Shown piece after piece: positions 1 through 9,337 of a stretch of DNA of 14,756 bases (position 1 is its first letter; each line of letters opens with the position of its first letter). Both the position numbers and the translations under genes were made by a program. This DNA comes from an uncultured Victivallaceae bacterium (GTDB lineage Bacteria; Verrucomicrobiota; Lentisphaeria; Victivallales; Victivallaceae): contig CAKUKT010000027.1 in NCBI GenBank assembly GCA_934663655.1, positions 1 to 14,756 on the forward strand. The letters run 5' to 3'. The notes below the pieces were generated by a model. It had not been told where the DNA came from, ran no database searches, and worked only from the letters and a program-made list of their open reading frames with translations.

Positions 1-1943
1 GCCGCCGTCGGAGTGCCGGGATATTTGCCGAGCAGATCACGCAGTATACCCAGCGCTTCGTCGCGGGAACCGCGGGTGGCGGCGATTTTTGCCCGTTGCA
101 ACGCGGCGTCGGCGAGGTTGGCCGGGTCGCGATCGCCGGCCTCTACTACCGCAAGCAGTTCGAGGGCCCGGGTGAACTCCTGCCGGGCGGCGAGCCATTC
201 GGAGAGGCTGAGCAGCGCCGCGGAACGCTCCGGTGAACGGGGATGGCGCCGGGCGAACAATTCCACCAGGGCGAGCGCTTTTTCTCCATCTCCGACAATG
301 CATGCAGATTCCAGTGCGTAGTGGAGTGCGCACGGAGATTCCGGAGATTCCGGATACTGATCGGAGAATGCCTGGAACTCGTCGCCGGCTTCGGAGAACA
401 TACCTGACTTGAAGGCGTTCTCCGCTGCGGCGAAACGGGCTGCCGGGATGAGTTCATTTTTCGGATCGGCGTCGGAGATGAATTTCAAATAGCGTTCCCG
501 CGCCTCGGCGCTGCGGCCTTCGCGGTCGGCGAAGTTCGCCAGCTGGAACAAGCCGAAATCTGCGTATTCCCGGTTCCGGGACGCGGCGGCGCGCTCCGCC
601 GGTACCCGCGCTTCCTCGAAACGTTCCGCCGCCGTCAACGCCTGAAGCAACCGGAAATTGGCCAGTTCGCTCGCTGTCCCGTCGGCCTCGGTGAGCGCGC
701 GGGCAAAGAGCGAAGCTGCCGCGTCATATTCGCGACGACGCATTCTGAACTCACCGCTGCGCATGATGGCCTGCTGCTTCTCATAGGCGTCCGGAGCGGT
801 TTGTTCGAGGAAATCGAACATCTTCTGGGTGGTGGAATAGTCCTCCGCTTGTTCCGCCGAGGTCGCCGCGTCGAGCGCCGCCAGTCGGCGCAACTTCATG
901 TCGGCTGAGTTGTCCGAGACTACCCGCATGAAAAGCGTGTCGGCTCGCTGAAAATCTCCGGAACCGGCCATCAACCGGGCTCCCTGGAGCAACAGTTCCG
1001 GATTTTTCGGTGAGGAGGGAAACAGATCCACGTAGCGGAGAATTGTCGCTACCGCCTGTTCCGGAGAACGCGGCGCGAAAAAGTTGATTTCCCGGAGTAA
1101 GATCTCTTCACGTTCGGATTTCGAACTCGCATAACTGAAGGCGTTTGCATACGCAAATTCCGCCACTGCCGGCAGATCGCTCTTTTCCGCCTCGGACGCC
1201 ACCATCAGCAGCAGATCACTGATCAGCTGATCCGGACGCGGGGTAAAGTTCTTTCTGAACTCCTCAAATCCTTTCGGAAAAGCGGCCAGCTTGCCGGAAA
1301 TCGCCTCCGCAAAAAGCGTCAACGCTTGCAGATGGGGATCCGTGCCTCCTTCCGCTTCCGTCAGCGCCTCCTCGGCGGCGGTGATCTCACGCTGGCGGAT
1401 CAACGTGTGAATCCGGCCGCGAATGCCGAGCTCCCGCCAGCGCGGATCCTGGGATGCCGCCAGCGCATTGAAACGCAGCATCGCCGACCGGTAATCTTTT
1501 TGCCGGAGTTTCATCATCCCGAGCAGGTATTTCGCTGCTTCCGCATTTTCCGGCTCGTTGGGAGCATTGCGCACCAGGGCATCGAGGAACACCTCCGCTT
1601 CAGCCGGCTTGTCTTCGGCGATCAGAATCAGGCCTGGAAGCAGCCCCGCCGATCTCGCCGGATTCCGTTTCCGAAATTCCGTCAGCAGTTCCCGCGCTCC
1701 GGCCACATCGCCGAGCCGAACCTTGATTTCGCCCAATCTGAGCGCATCGGCCGCCCATGCCTCGGCGTCGCGGCTGTTTTCGGCGAAGGTAAGCGCGTTG
1801 GTGAAATAGACCTCCGCGTTTTTGAAGTCGCCGGATTCACTGGCGATCTCTCCGAGCCGCCGTTCGGTCGCTTCGTCCGCGATCAGGGGCATCGCGGCTG
1901 CGAGCGCCCCCAGCAGCAACATGCTCGACCAACGTTTATTCAT
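1..1943 (-). CDS. Secreted TPR-repeat protein, partial (C-terminus beyond left edge)
   Basis: The reading frame is open from an ATG at 1943 to the window edge, giving about 647 visible residues. The N-terminus is a Sec signal peptide: positive residues (MNKRW), a hydrophobic stretch at about residues 8-21, and a likely cleavage after ALA/LIA near residue 22. The rest is Ala/Glu/Leu-rich helical sequence in 34-residue-like units with W/L/G/Y/A/F/P spacing typical of tetratricopeptide repeats, for example around residues 25-60, 65-100 and 115-150. No enzymatic domain is visible, so a periplasmic or outer-envelope scaffold (YfgC/BamD/PilF-like tetratricopeptide role) is only a guess. An upstream GGCGGA lies 7 bases before the ATG. 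The gene starts 33 bp after the recA stop with no terminator between, so co-transcription with recA is likely. The exact function is unknown. Confidence 0.75.
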   Translation of the reverse strand, partial: MNKRWSSMLLLGALAAAMPLIADEATERRLGEIASESGDFKNAEVYFTNALTFAENSRDAEAWAADALRLGEIKVRLGDVAGARELLTEFRKRNPARSAGLLPGLILIAEDKPAEAEVFLDALVRNAPNEPENAEAAKYLLGMMKLRQKDYRSAMLRFNALAASQDPRWRELGIRGRIHTLIRQREITAAEEALTEAEGGTDPHLQALTLFAEAISGKLAAFPKGFEEFRKNFTPRPDQLISDLLLMVASEAEKSDLPAVAEFAYANAFSYASSKSEREEILLREINFFAPRSPEQAVATILRYVDLFPSSPKNPELLLQGARLMAGSGDFQRADTLFMRVVSDNSADMKLRRLAALDAATSAEQAEDYSTTQKMFDFLEQTAPDAYEKQQAIMRSGEFRMRRREYDAAASLFARALTEADGTASELANFRLLQALTAAERFEEARVPAERAAASRNREYADFGLFQLANFADREGRSAEARERYLKFISDADPKNELIPAARFAAAENAFKSGMFSEAGDEFQAFSDQYPESPESPCALHYALESACIVGDGEKALALVELFARRHPRSPERSAALLSLSEWLAARQEFTRALELLAVVEAGDRDPANLADAALQRAKIAATRGSRDEALGILRDLLGKYPGTPTA

Positions 1944-1976
1944 AGATTTTCCGCCGATTGGTGGCTTGTGCGGTGT

Positions 1977-3026
1977 TCAGTTCTGCTCCGCCGGCTTCGG
2001 CTCTGCTGCCGGTGCAGCGGCGGCACTGAGTTTTTCCTTGATTTTGGCCGTCAACCGCTCCTGCAGTTCCGGTGATTCAGCCAGCAGCGCCTTGGTCTGG
2101 TCACGACCCTGACCAAGCTGTTCTCCTTCGAAACTGTACCAGGAACCGCGCTTCTCCAACAGACCGAGATCGGTGGCCACGTCCAGAATCGAACCCACCT
2201 TGGAGATCCCCTCATTGTACATGATATCAAATTCCGCGGTTTTGAAGGGCGGCGCCATTTTGTTTTTGATCACCTTGACCCGGGCCCGGTTGCCGACCAC
2301 CGCGTCTCCAACCTTGATCGCGCTGGTTTTCCGGATATCCATGCGAATCGATGCGTAAAATTTCAGCGCATTGCCCCCCGGAGTAGTCTCCGGATTGCCG
2401 TACATCACACCGATCTTTTCCCGGATCTGGTTGGTGAAGATCACGCAGGTGCGGCTCTTGCTGGCCACTCCGGTCAGCTTGCGCAACGCCTGCGACATCA
2501 ACCGCGCCTGAAGGCCGACGTGTGAATCGCCCATCGAACCCTCGATTTCCGCCCGCGGCACCAGCGCCGCCACCGAATCCACCACCAGCACTTCGACCGC
2601 ATTACTGCGCACCAGCGTGTCGGCGATGTTCAGCGCGTCTTCACCGCAGTCCGGCTGAGAGATCAGCAGGTTGTCGATGTCGACGCCGATTTTTTTCGCA
2701 TACTGCGGATCGATCGCGTGTTCGGCGTCGATGATCGCGCACTTGCCGCCGCGCGCCTGTGCATTGGCGATGACGTGCAGGCAGAGGGTGGTTTTGCCGC
2801 TTGACTCCGGTCCGAAAATTTCCACAATCCGCCCCATCGGCAAACCGTTGATCCCGAGCGCCAGATCCAGTGCCAGGCTGCCGGTGCTGATCACCGGCAC
2901 ATCGGCCACTCCACCGGAGGCGCCGAGGCGCATGATCGCCCCCTTGCCGAATTCCTTCTCAATCTGGCTGATCGCCAGCTGCAGACTCTTATCCTTATCA
3001 AATGCAGGAACTTCTTTTTCCGCCAT
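1977..3026 (-). CDS. recA: RecA recombinase
   Basis: RecA is the ATP-dependent strand-exchange protein of homologous recombination and the co-protease of the SOS response in the cytoplasm. The 349-residue product matches the usual family length. Visible landmarks are Walker [10 protein letters not shown] (72-80), the catalytic Glu in DAEHAID (E102), Walker B VLVVD (146-150), the [24 protein letters not shown]-binding loop region (198-218) and an acidic/Ala-Pro-rich tail. I chose the ATG at 3026 and not the in-frame ATG at 3059, because a strong GAGAGGAGAG ribosome site sits just before it and the protein then begins at the family's normal N-terminus (MAEKEV). It lies 153 bp after gyrB and 33 bp before the TPR gene. 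The upstream gap holds a 10-bp perfect dyad that could be an operator. Confidence 0.97.
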   Translation of the reverse strand: MAEKEVPAFDKDKSLQLAISQIEKEFGKGAIMRLGASGGVADVPVISTGSLALDLALGINGLPMGRIVEIFGPESSGKTTLCLHVIANAQARGGKCAIIDAEHAIDPQYAKKIGVDIDNLLISQPDCGEDALNIADTLVRSNAVEVLVVDSVAALVPRAEIEGSMGDSHVGLQARLMSQALRKLTGVASKSRTCVIFTNQIREKIGVMYGNPETTPGGNALKFYASIRMDIRKTSAIKVGDAVVGNRARVKVIKNKMAPPFKTAEFDIMYNEGISKVGSILDVATDLGLLEKRGSWYSFEGEQLGQGRDQTKALLAESPELQERLTAKIKEKLSAAAAPAAEPKPAEQN

Positions 3027-3112
3027 TGTGAACTCTCCTCTCAATATCGCTCTCGTCATTACCTCTTGTCACTGCATATCCACCGCCGTGCCGGGGCCAT
3101 CCCAACTCGCCC

Positions 3113-3136
3113 GCTGCGAAAAAAACTTTTCGCAGC
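3113..3136. repeat. Perfect 10-bp inverted repeat upstream of recA
   Basis: The arms GCTGCGAAAA (3113-3122) and TTTTCGCAGC (3127-3136) flank a 4-base centre. The dyad lies 87 bp upstream of the recA start and 44 bp after the gyrB stop. The A/T runs are inside the stem and no T-tract follows it on either strand, so it is not a standard intrinsic terminator. It could be an operator for an SOS-type repressor (a non-canonical LexA box) or an mRNA hairpin. It does not match the E. coli CTGT-N8-ACAG box or the Bacillus GAAC-N4-GTTC box. Confidence 0.45.
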
Positions 3137-3172
3137 CGATCTCCTTAATCGTTGTGTTCCATGGCGTCCGGT

Positions 3173-5714
<2,542 letters not shown>

Positions 5715-5732
5715 CTAACGATTCATCTCTAT

Positions 5733-5761
5733 AATATACGTCGCGCGCGCACGAAAATCAA
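5733..5761 (-). promoter_or_regulatory. Sigma70-like promoter for gyrB
   Basis: Read on the minus strand, TTGATT (5756-5761) and TATATT (5733-5738) are separated by exactly 17 bases. The -10 is about 58 bases upstream of the gyrB ATG. The spacer contains an alternating CG stretch. This promoter is the mirror image of the thi4 promoter on the other strand. Confidence 0.65.
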
Positions 5762-5785
5762 GTCTTCATCCCCCCGGAATCCGAC

Positions 5786-5814
5786 TTGACGAACTCTCTT
5801 GACGGAGGTATATT
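5786..5814 (+). promoter_or_regulatory. Sigma70-like promoter for the TPP riboswitch/thi4 unit
   Basis: TTGACG (5786-5791) and TATATT (5809-5814) are separated by 17 bases. The expected transcription start, near 5821, lies just before the 5' strand of riboswitch helix P1, which is where it should be for riboswitch control. Confidence 0.7.
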
Positions 5815-5825
5815 AATAGATCAAT

Positions 5826-5912
5826 GAATCGGGGTGCCGCGACCGGTGGTCGGCGCGGGCTGAGATCATACCCGTATAACCTGATCCGGGTAATTCCGGC
5901 GCAGGGAAGTTC
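5826..5912 (+). ncRNA. TPP riboswitch (THI element)
   Basis: The aptamer senses thiamine pyrophosphate and controls thi4 in cis. The conserved landmarks are all present and in order: GGGGTGCC at the 5' side, GGCTGAGA with ATACCC for the pyrimidine-sensing arm, ATAACCTGATCCGGGTAAT for the pyrophosphate-binding arm, and GCGCAGGGAAG at the 3' side, closed by GAA/TTC pairing. It lies 66 bases upstream of the thi4 ATG and immediately downstream of a good promoter. Confidence 0.95.
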
Positions 5913-5978
5913 AACAGTTCCCGACGGTTTTCCCAACCGGCTCGATAAAACTTCCCGGAAGAAAATGGAGTGTTCCCT
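5913..5978 (+). promoter_or_regulatory. Riboswitch expression platform and thi4 ribosome-binding region
   Basis: AACTTCCC (5949-5956) is perfectly complementary to GGGAAGTT (5904-5911), the 3' strand of the aptamer. TTCCC at 5918-5922 is a closer competitor for the same GGGAA. No T-run follows any hairpin, so control at translation initiation (access to GGAG at 5967-5970) fits better than transcription termination. The pairing scheme is an inference. Confidence 0.5.
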
Positions 5979-6767
5979 ATGTCTGCAGTTGAAAATGTGA
6001 TTTCGTCCGCAATTGTCCGTACTTTCAGCGCCAAACTTGAGGAAGCGCTCACCCTGGATGTCGCCATGGTCGGCGGTGGTCCTTCCGCGCTGGTCGCGGC
6101 GCGCGACATCGCCCGGGCCGGATATCGGGTGGCGGTTTTTGAACGCAAACTTGCCCCCGGCGGCGGTACCTGGGGCGGCGGCATGCTTTTCAACGAGGTG
6201 GTGGTTCAGGACAGTGCGCTTGAAATCCTCGACTCCTTCGGCATCCGTCACGTCGAAATCCCTGACGCCGCGGGTTATCACACCCTTGATTCGGTGGAGA
6301 TGGCCAGCGCCCTTATTTACGGCGCAGTTCACAGCGGGGCGAAGATCTTCAACGCCGTGAGCGTTGAGGACATTGTATTCAAGGCCGGCCGGGTCAACGG
6401 GCTGGTCATCAACTGGACGCCGGTCGAACGGCTCGGCATGCATGTCGATCCCCTGACCGTGATCGCCGATGTGGTGCTCGACGGCACCGGACACCCGAGT
6501 GAAATCATCCGCCTGGCGACCGAAAAGGCGCATATCCGGCTCGATACCGAGACCGGCGGCATTCTCGGCGAAAAACCGATGTGGGTGGACAGCGGCGAGG
6601 CTTCGACGGTGGAGAACACCCGGGAATACTTCCCCGGACTTTTCGCCTGCGGCATGAGCGCGAACAACACCAGCGGCGGCTATCGGATGGGACCGATTTT
6701 CGGCGGTATGTTGCTTTCCGGAGCCAAGGCCGCCCGCCTGATTATCGAGAAACTTCAGGCGCGGTGA
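5979..6767 (+). CDS. thi4: Thi4-type thiazole synthase, His-variant (likely sulfide-dependent)
   Basis: Thi4 enzymes build the ADP-thiazole precursor of thiamine from NAD and glycine plus sulfur. The 262-residue product has an N-terminal dinucleotide-binding motif (VGGGPSA, 31-37), the conserved [12 protein letters not shown] block (61-72), [14 protein letters not shown] (145-158) and the C-terminal [17 protein letters not shown] signature. In yeast Thi4 a Cys at the position of H155 donates its own sulfur and inactivates the enzyme. Here it is His, as in methanogen homologues that use sulfide catalytically, so this is probably a true multi-turnover enzyme suited to an anaerobe. I chose the ATG at 5979, 8 bases after GGAG. 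A GTG at 5970 would add three residues. A TPP riboswitch precedes it and a terminator follows, so the gene is monocistronic. Archaeal members are sometimes labelled ribose-1,5-bisphosphate isomerase. Confidence 0.92.
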   Translation: MSAVENVISSAIVRTFSAKLEEALTLDVAMVGGGPSALVAARDIARAGYRVAVFERKLAPGGGTWGGGMLFNEVVVQDSALEILDSFGIRHVEIPDAAGYHTLDSVEMASALIYGAVHSGAKIFNAVSVEDIVFKAGRVNGLVINWTPVERLGMHVDPLTVIADVVLDGTGHPSEIIRLATEKAHIRLDTETGGILGEKPMWVDSGEASTVENTREYFPGLFACGMSANNTSGGYRMGPIFGGMLLSGAKAARLIIEKLQAR

Positions 6768-6920
6768 ATTTTCGATTCCAGTTTGCTCTTCCGGTCTCCT
6801 CCGGTAAGTTGACGGCGGTTTCGTCAACCACCTGTTGCCGGGGATGGAGGTGGAGGCGCCGGTTTTTTCAGCCGTTCATCGCCGATGGGGTCGTTGCTCC
6901 GGAGTGAAGTCGATAAAAAT

Positions 6921-6966
6921 AAAACCGGCGGAAGGCATATCTGCTTCCCGCCGGTTTTTTTCTGCC
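6921..6966. terminator. Bidirectional intrinsic terminator between thi4 and ntpK
   Basis: AAAACCGGCGG (6921-6931) pairs with CCGCCGGTTTT (from 6948), with extra inner pairing of GAAG and GCA against TGC and CTTC and one bulge. A T-run follows on the plus strand and the A-run makes the same signal on the minus strand, so it can end both thi4 and the convergent V-ATPase unit. The 150 bp between the thi4 stop and this hairpin hold no gene I can support. Confidence 0.85.
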
Positions 6967-6978
6967 GGAAACCCGGAG

Positions 6979-7452
6979 TTACGGCATCGCCATGAAGCTG
7001 AAGATCAGCGCGAAAATCGCGCAGGTTTCCACGATGCCGAGCACCATCAGCGAGTTTGCGAATCCCTGGTTGGTTTCAGCATAACTCGTACAGCCGCCCG
7101 CGGCCGCCTTGCCCTGATAGATCGCCGAAACCATCTGGGCAATTCCGCCCACCACGCCGATGCCGACATAGATCGGAAAATGGGCAGGATCCTCAAGAAT
7201 CTTGCCTTTGATGATGATCATCATGATCATCGCGTAGATCGTCTGCGAAAGCGGAGCGCCAACCAGGCCCAGCAGCAGAAACGGCGCCGCCTTGCCCTGC
7301 TGGTAACACTTCTTCCAGGCGCCGATCGCCGCGCAGCCGGCAATGCCGGTGCCGATCGACGAACCGGCGGCCGCCAGACCAACGGCGATATAGCCGGAGG
7401 CCAGACCGAGGTTTTCAAGTACATGAGTCAGTTGGTCGGGAGTGAGAGCCAT
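6979..7452 (-). CDS. ntpK: V-type ATPase subunit K (rotor ring proteolipid)
   Basis: This is the membrane-rotor c/K subunit of a V/A-type ATPase, which carries ions across the membrane as the ring turns. The 157 residues form four membrane helices in two tandem hairpins, as in other V-type K subunits. The ion-carrying Glu is E142 in IVETCAIF (helix 4). Alignment by spacing to Enterococcus hirae NtpK gives S69 (Thr64), Q70 (Gln65), Y73 (Tyr68), Q113 (Gln110) and E142 (Glu139). That set coordinates Na+ in E. hirae, so a sodium-coupled ring is inferred. A ribosome site, AAGGAA, lies 7 bases before the ATG. The start is 3 bp after the subunit I stop, which suggests translational coupling. Catalytic subunits are not nearby. 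Confidence 0.94.
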   Translation of the reverse strand: MALTPDQLTHVLENLGLASGYIAVGLAAAGSSIGTGIAGCAAIGAWKKCYQQGKAAPFLLLGLVGAPLSQTIYAMIMMIIIKGKILEDPAHFPIYVGIGVVGGIAQMVSAIYQGKAAAGGCTSYAETNQGFANSLMVLGIVETCAIFALIFSFMAMP

Positions 7453-7455
7453 GAT

Positions 7456-9258
7456 TTATTCCTTACTGTTGAGGTTGTCACGAAATGGTTTGAAATTCTG
7501 TCCGCTCCAGGTCAGTCCGGAGTGATTGGAAAACTCCAGCGTGTTCAGGCGCACCCCGTGCACCAGCACGCTCATGAAGCCGAGCGCGATGTTCAAACCG
7601 TGCCCGCAGAGGATAATCACTACCCCGAACGGGATGTAGAACCATGCCGAACGGCAGATATCGAACGCCATACTGTTGAAGCTCGACGCAATGCAGCTGC
7701 CCGCCATCCCGACCGCGAAAAGTCGGATGTAGCTCAGCACGTCGGTGAAACTGTTGATAATCGAAAACGGAAACTGGAAGACATCCGCGGGATCTTTCCA
7801 GTTCACTCCGCCGATGATCACCAGTAAAATGCCCACTCCGTAAAGCCAGTACATGTAGACCGGAAACTCTCCCGGCAGGGGGATGATCCTCACGGTGAGG
7901 ATGAAGTTCCCCCACAACACCAGTATCCAGCCGATGTTTGCCAGCTTCGGACGCAGTGCCCTGCCTTGAAACGTCTTCCACAGATGTCCACTGGAGAGCT
8001 GCACCGCCGCCAGCAGGAAACAGAATATCTGTATGTTCGCCTGACGAACACTCTCGCTTACATCGACGAGGCAGGGCAGACCGGGGAACCCGAGGTTGGT
8101 ACCGGGAATTTTCTCCAGCCCGAACCAAGATCCGGAAAGCGCTCCCCAGATCACGGTGGCCACACTCAATATCATGAACAGACGGAGCGCCGGACGCGCC
8201 GCCGGACGATTGCGCAGCTTGCGACCGGCGATCCAGCCCACCAGCAGGAAAAGCACCCCGTAACCGGCGTCGCCGATAATCATGGCGTAGAAAATCGTGA
8301 AGAATATCAGCACCGCGCCCTTGACGTCGAGTTCGTGGTAGCCCGGAACAATTCCGAGAAAATCGAACAGCGGCTTGATGATCCGGGTAAAACGGTTGTC
8401 CTTAAGCAGCACCGGCACCATTTCATTTTCTTCCGGATCGAGTATCAGCAGCCCCCAACCATGCTGACGGGCGGCAGCACGCAGCCGGTCGATTTCCGGG
8501 ACCGGCACAAAACCACGCAGGGAAACCACCGCTTCATGGTCGTCATAGGCATCCCTCGCCCGGCTGAACTCCAGTTCCGCTTCGCTTTCTGCAACCCGGC
8601 GCCGTGCCGCCTTGAGTCCGGGCAGCAGTTCGCGCATTTCCGCATCAAGTTCTTCCAGCCGGGATTTCAGTTCTTCCCGGCGGCGGTTGAGTCGGCGCGG
8701 ATCCTCATCTCCGGCAAGACGGAAAAGCGGCAATTCTTCGGGAAGTTCGACCCCCTCGGTGGCGACAAGCGCGAAAAAAACCTGCTTTTTGGCGACGCTG
8801 ATTTTCACCACTGCCACCTCGGGCAGTTCCGCGCACTCCTGAAATTCCCGCTCGCTGCCGGCGCAGAGCGTAATATTGATTCCCCGACCGGTCAGCGATT
8901 TCAGCAGTTCACTGTCGAAATCTCCCCACGGGGCCAGTTCCCGCAGCCGCTGCTCCACCGTGCTGAGTTCAGAACGCGCCGAAGCCATCGCCTCGGCGCA
9001 CAACGCCGCCCGGTTCAGCGTCTCCTGGCCGGAAGCATTCTCATCGAAACGGTCATATTCCGGGGAAGCCACCCGTTCCAGTTCCGCCAACGCCAGTCGT
9101 TCGGCCGCAACGGTCTCCTCCTGATGCTGGGTGTCCGAGGATGCGGAAACGCCATTCCCGGAAATCTGCATGACCCCGAGCTCACGCAACGATGAGAGCG
9201 CAAATTCACTCTCTTCGGCGCGAACCAGCAGCGTCACCACTTTCATCGGTACTATCAT
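7456..9258 (-). CDS. ntpI: V-type ATPase subunit I (membrane stator, a-subunit)
   Basis: Subunit I is the membrane stator that lines the two ion half-channels against the K-ring. The 600 residues split into a cytoplasmic N-terminal half with coiled-coil-forming, charged helices (roughly 75-110 and 185-230) and a C-terminal half with about seven to eight membrane helices starting near residue 310. The key channel arginines appear as R512 in SYIRLFAVG and R570 in VHGVRLNTLEF, and the family-typical ending LEFSNHSGLTWSGQNFKPF is present. The first ATG (9258) is preferred, because CGGAG lies 10 bases before it and MIVPMK is a typical start; the ATG at 9246 has no ribosome site. It precedes ntpK directly and follows proA by 79 bp, an unusual neighbour. 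Confidence 0.94.
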   Translation of the reverse strand: MIVPMKVVTLLVRAEESEFALSSLRELGVMQISGNGVSASSDTQHQEETVAAERLALAELERVASPEYDRFDENASGQETLNRAALCAEAMASARSELSTVEQRLRELAPWGDFDSELLKSLTGRGINITLCAGSEREFQECAELPEVAVVKISVAKKQVFFALVATEGVELPEELPLFRLAGDEDPRRLNRRREELKSRLEELDAEMRELLPGLKAARRRVAESEAELEFSRARDAYDDHEAVVSLRGFVPVPEIDRLRAAARQHGWGLLILDPEENEMVPVLLKDNRFTRIIKPLFDFLGIVPGYHELDVKGAVLIFFTIFYAMIIGDAGYGVLFLLVGWIAGRKLRNRPAARPALRLFMILSVATVIWGALSGSWFGLEKIPGTNLGFPGLPCLVDVSESVRQANIQIFCFLLAAVQLSSGHLWKTFQGRALRPKLANIGWILVLWGNFILTVRIIPLPGEFPVYMYWLYGVGILLVIIGGVNWKDPADVFQFPFSIINSFTDVLSYIRLFAVGMAGSCIASSFNSMAFDICRSAWFYIPFGVVIILCGHGLNIALGFMSVLVHGVRLNTLEFSNHSGLTWSGQNFKPFRDNLNSKE

Positions 9259-9315
9259 AGACGGTCAACTCCGTTCCGCTTGTGTTTTCCGGCTGCTCAA
9301 ATCGCCTCTCTCATA

Positions 9316-9333
9316 AACCGGCCGAAACCGGTT
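9316..9333 (-). other. Short hairpin in the proA-ntpI gap
   Basis: AACCGG (9316-9321) and CCGGTT (9328-9333) pair around a 6-base loop just after the proA stop. On the minus strand only a short T-stretch follows, so at best it is a weak or partial terminator between proA and the ATPase genes. Confidence 0.3.
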
Positions 9334-9337
9334 GCGT

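Noticed and set aside
6803..6823. Small inverted repeat GTTGAC...GTCAAC after thi4
   Set aside because: Only a 6-bp stem with a 9-base loop and no T-run; the real terminator is the much stronger hairpin at 6921.
5766..6827. 353-codon minus-strand frame covering the thi4 region
   Set aside because: It runs antisense through the TPP riboswitch and thi4, both strongly supported; no start signal or motif of its own.
7966..9195. 409-codon plus-strand frame opposite ntpI
   Set aside because: Shadow of the V-ATPase subunit I gene; low-complexity Arg/Gln/His composition and no recognisable domain.
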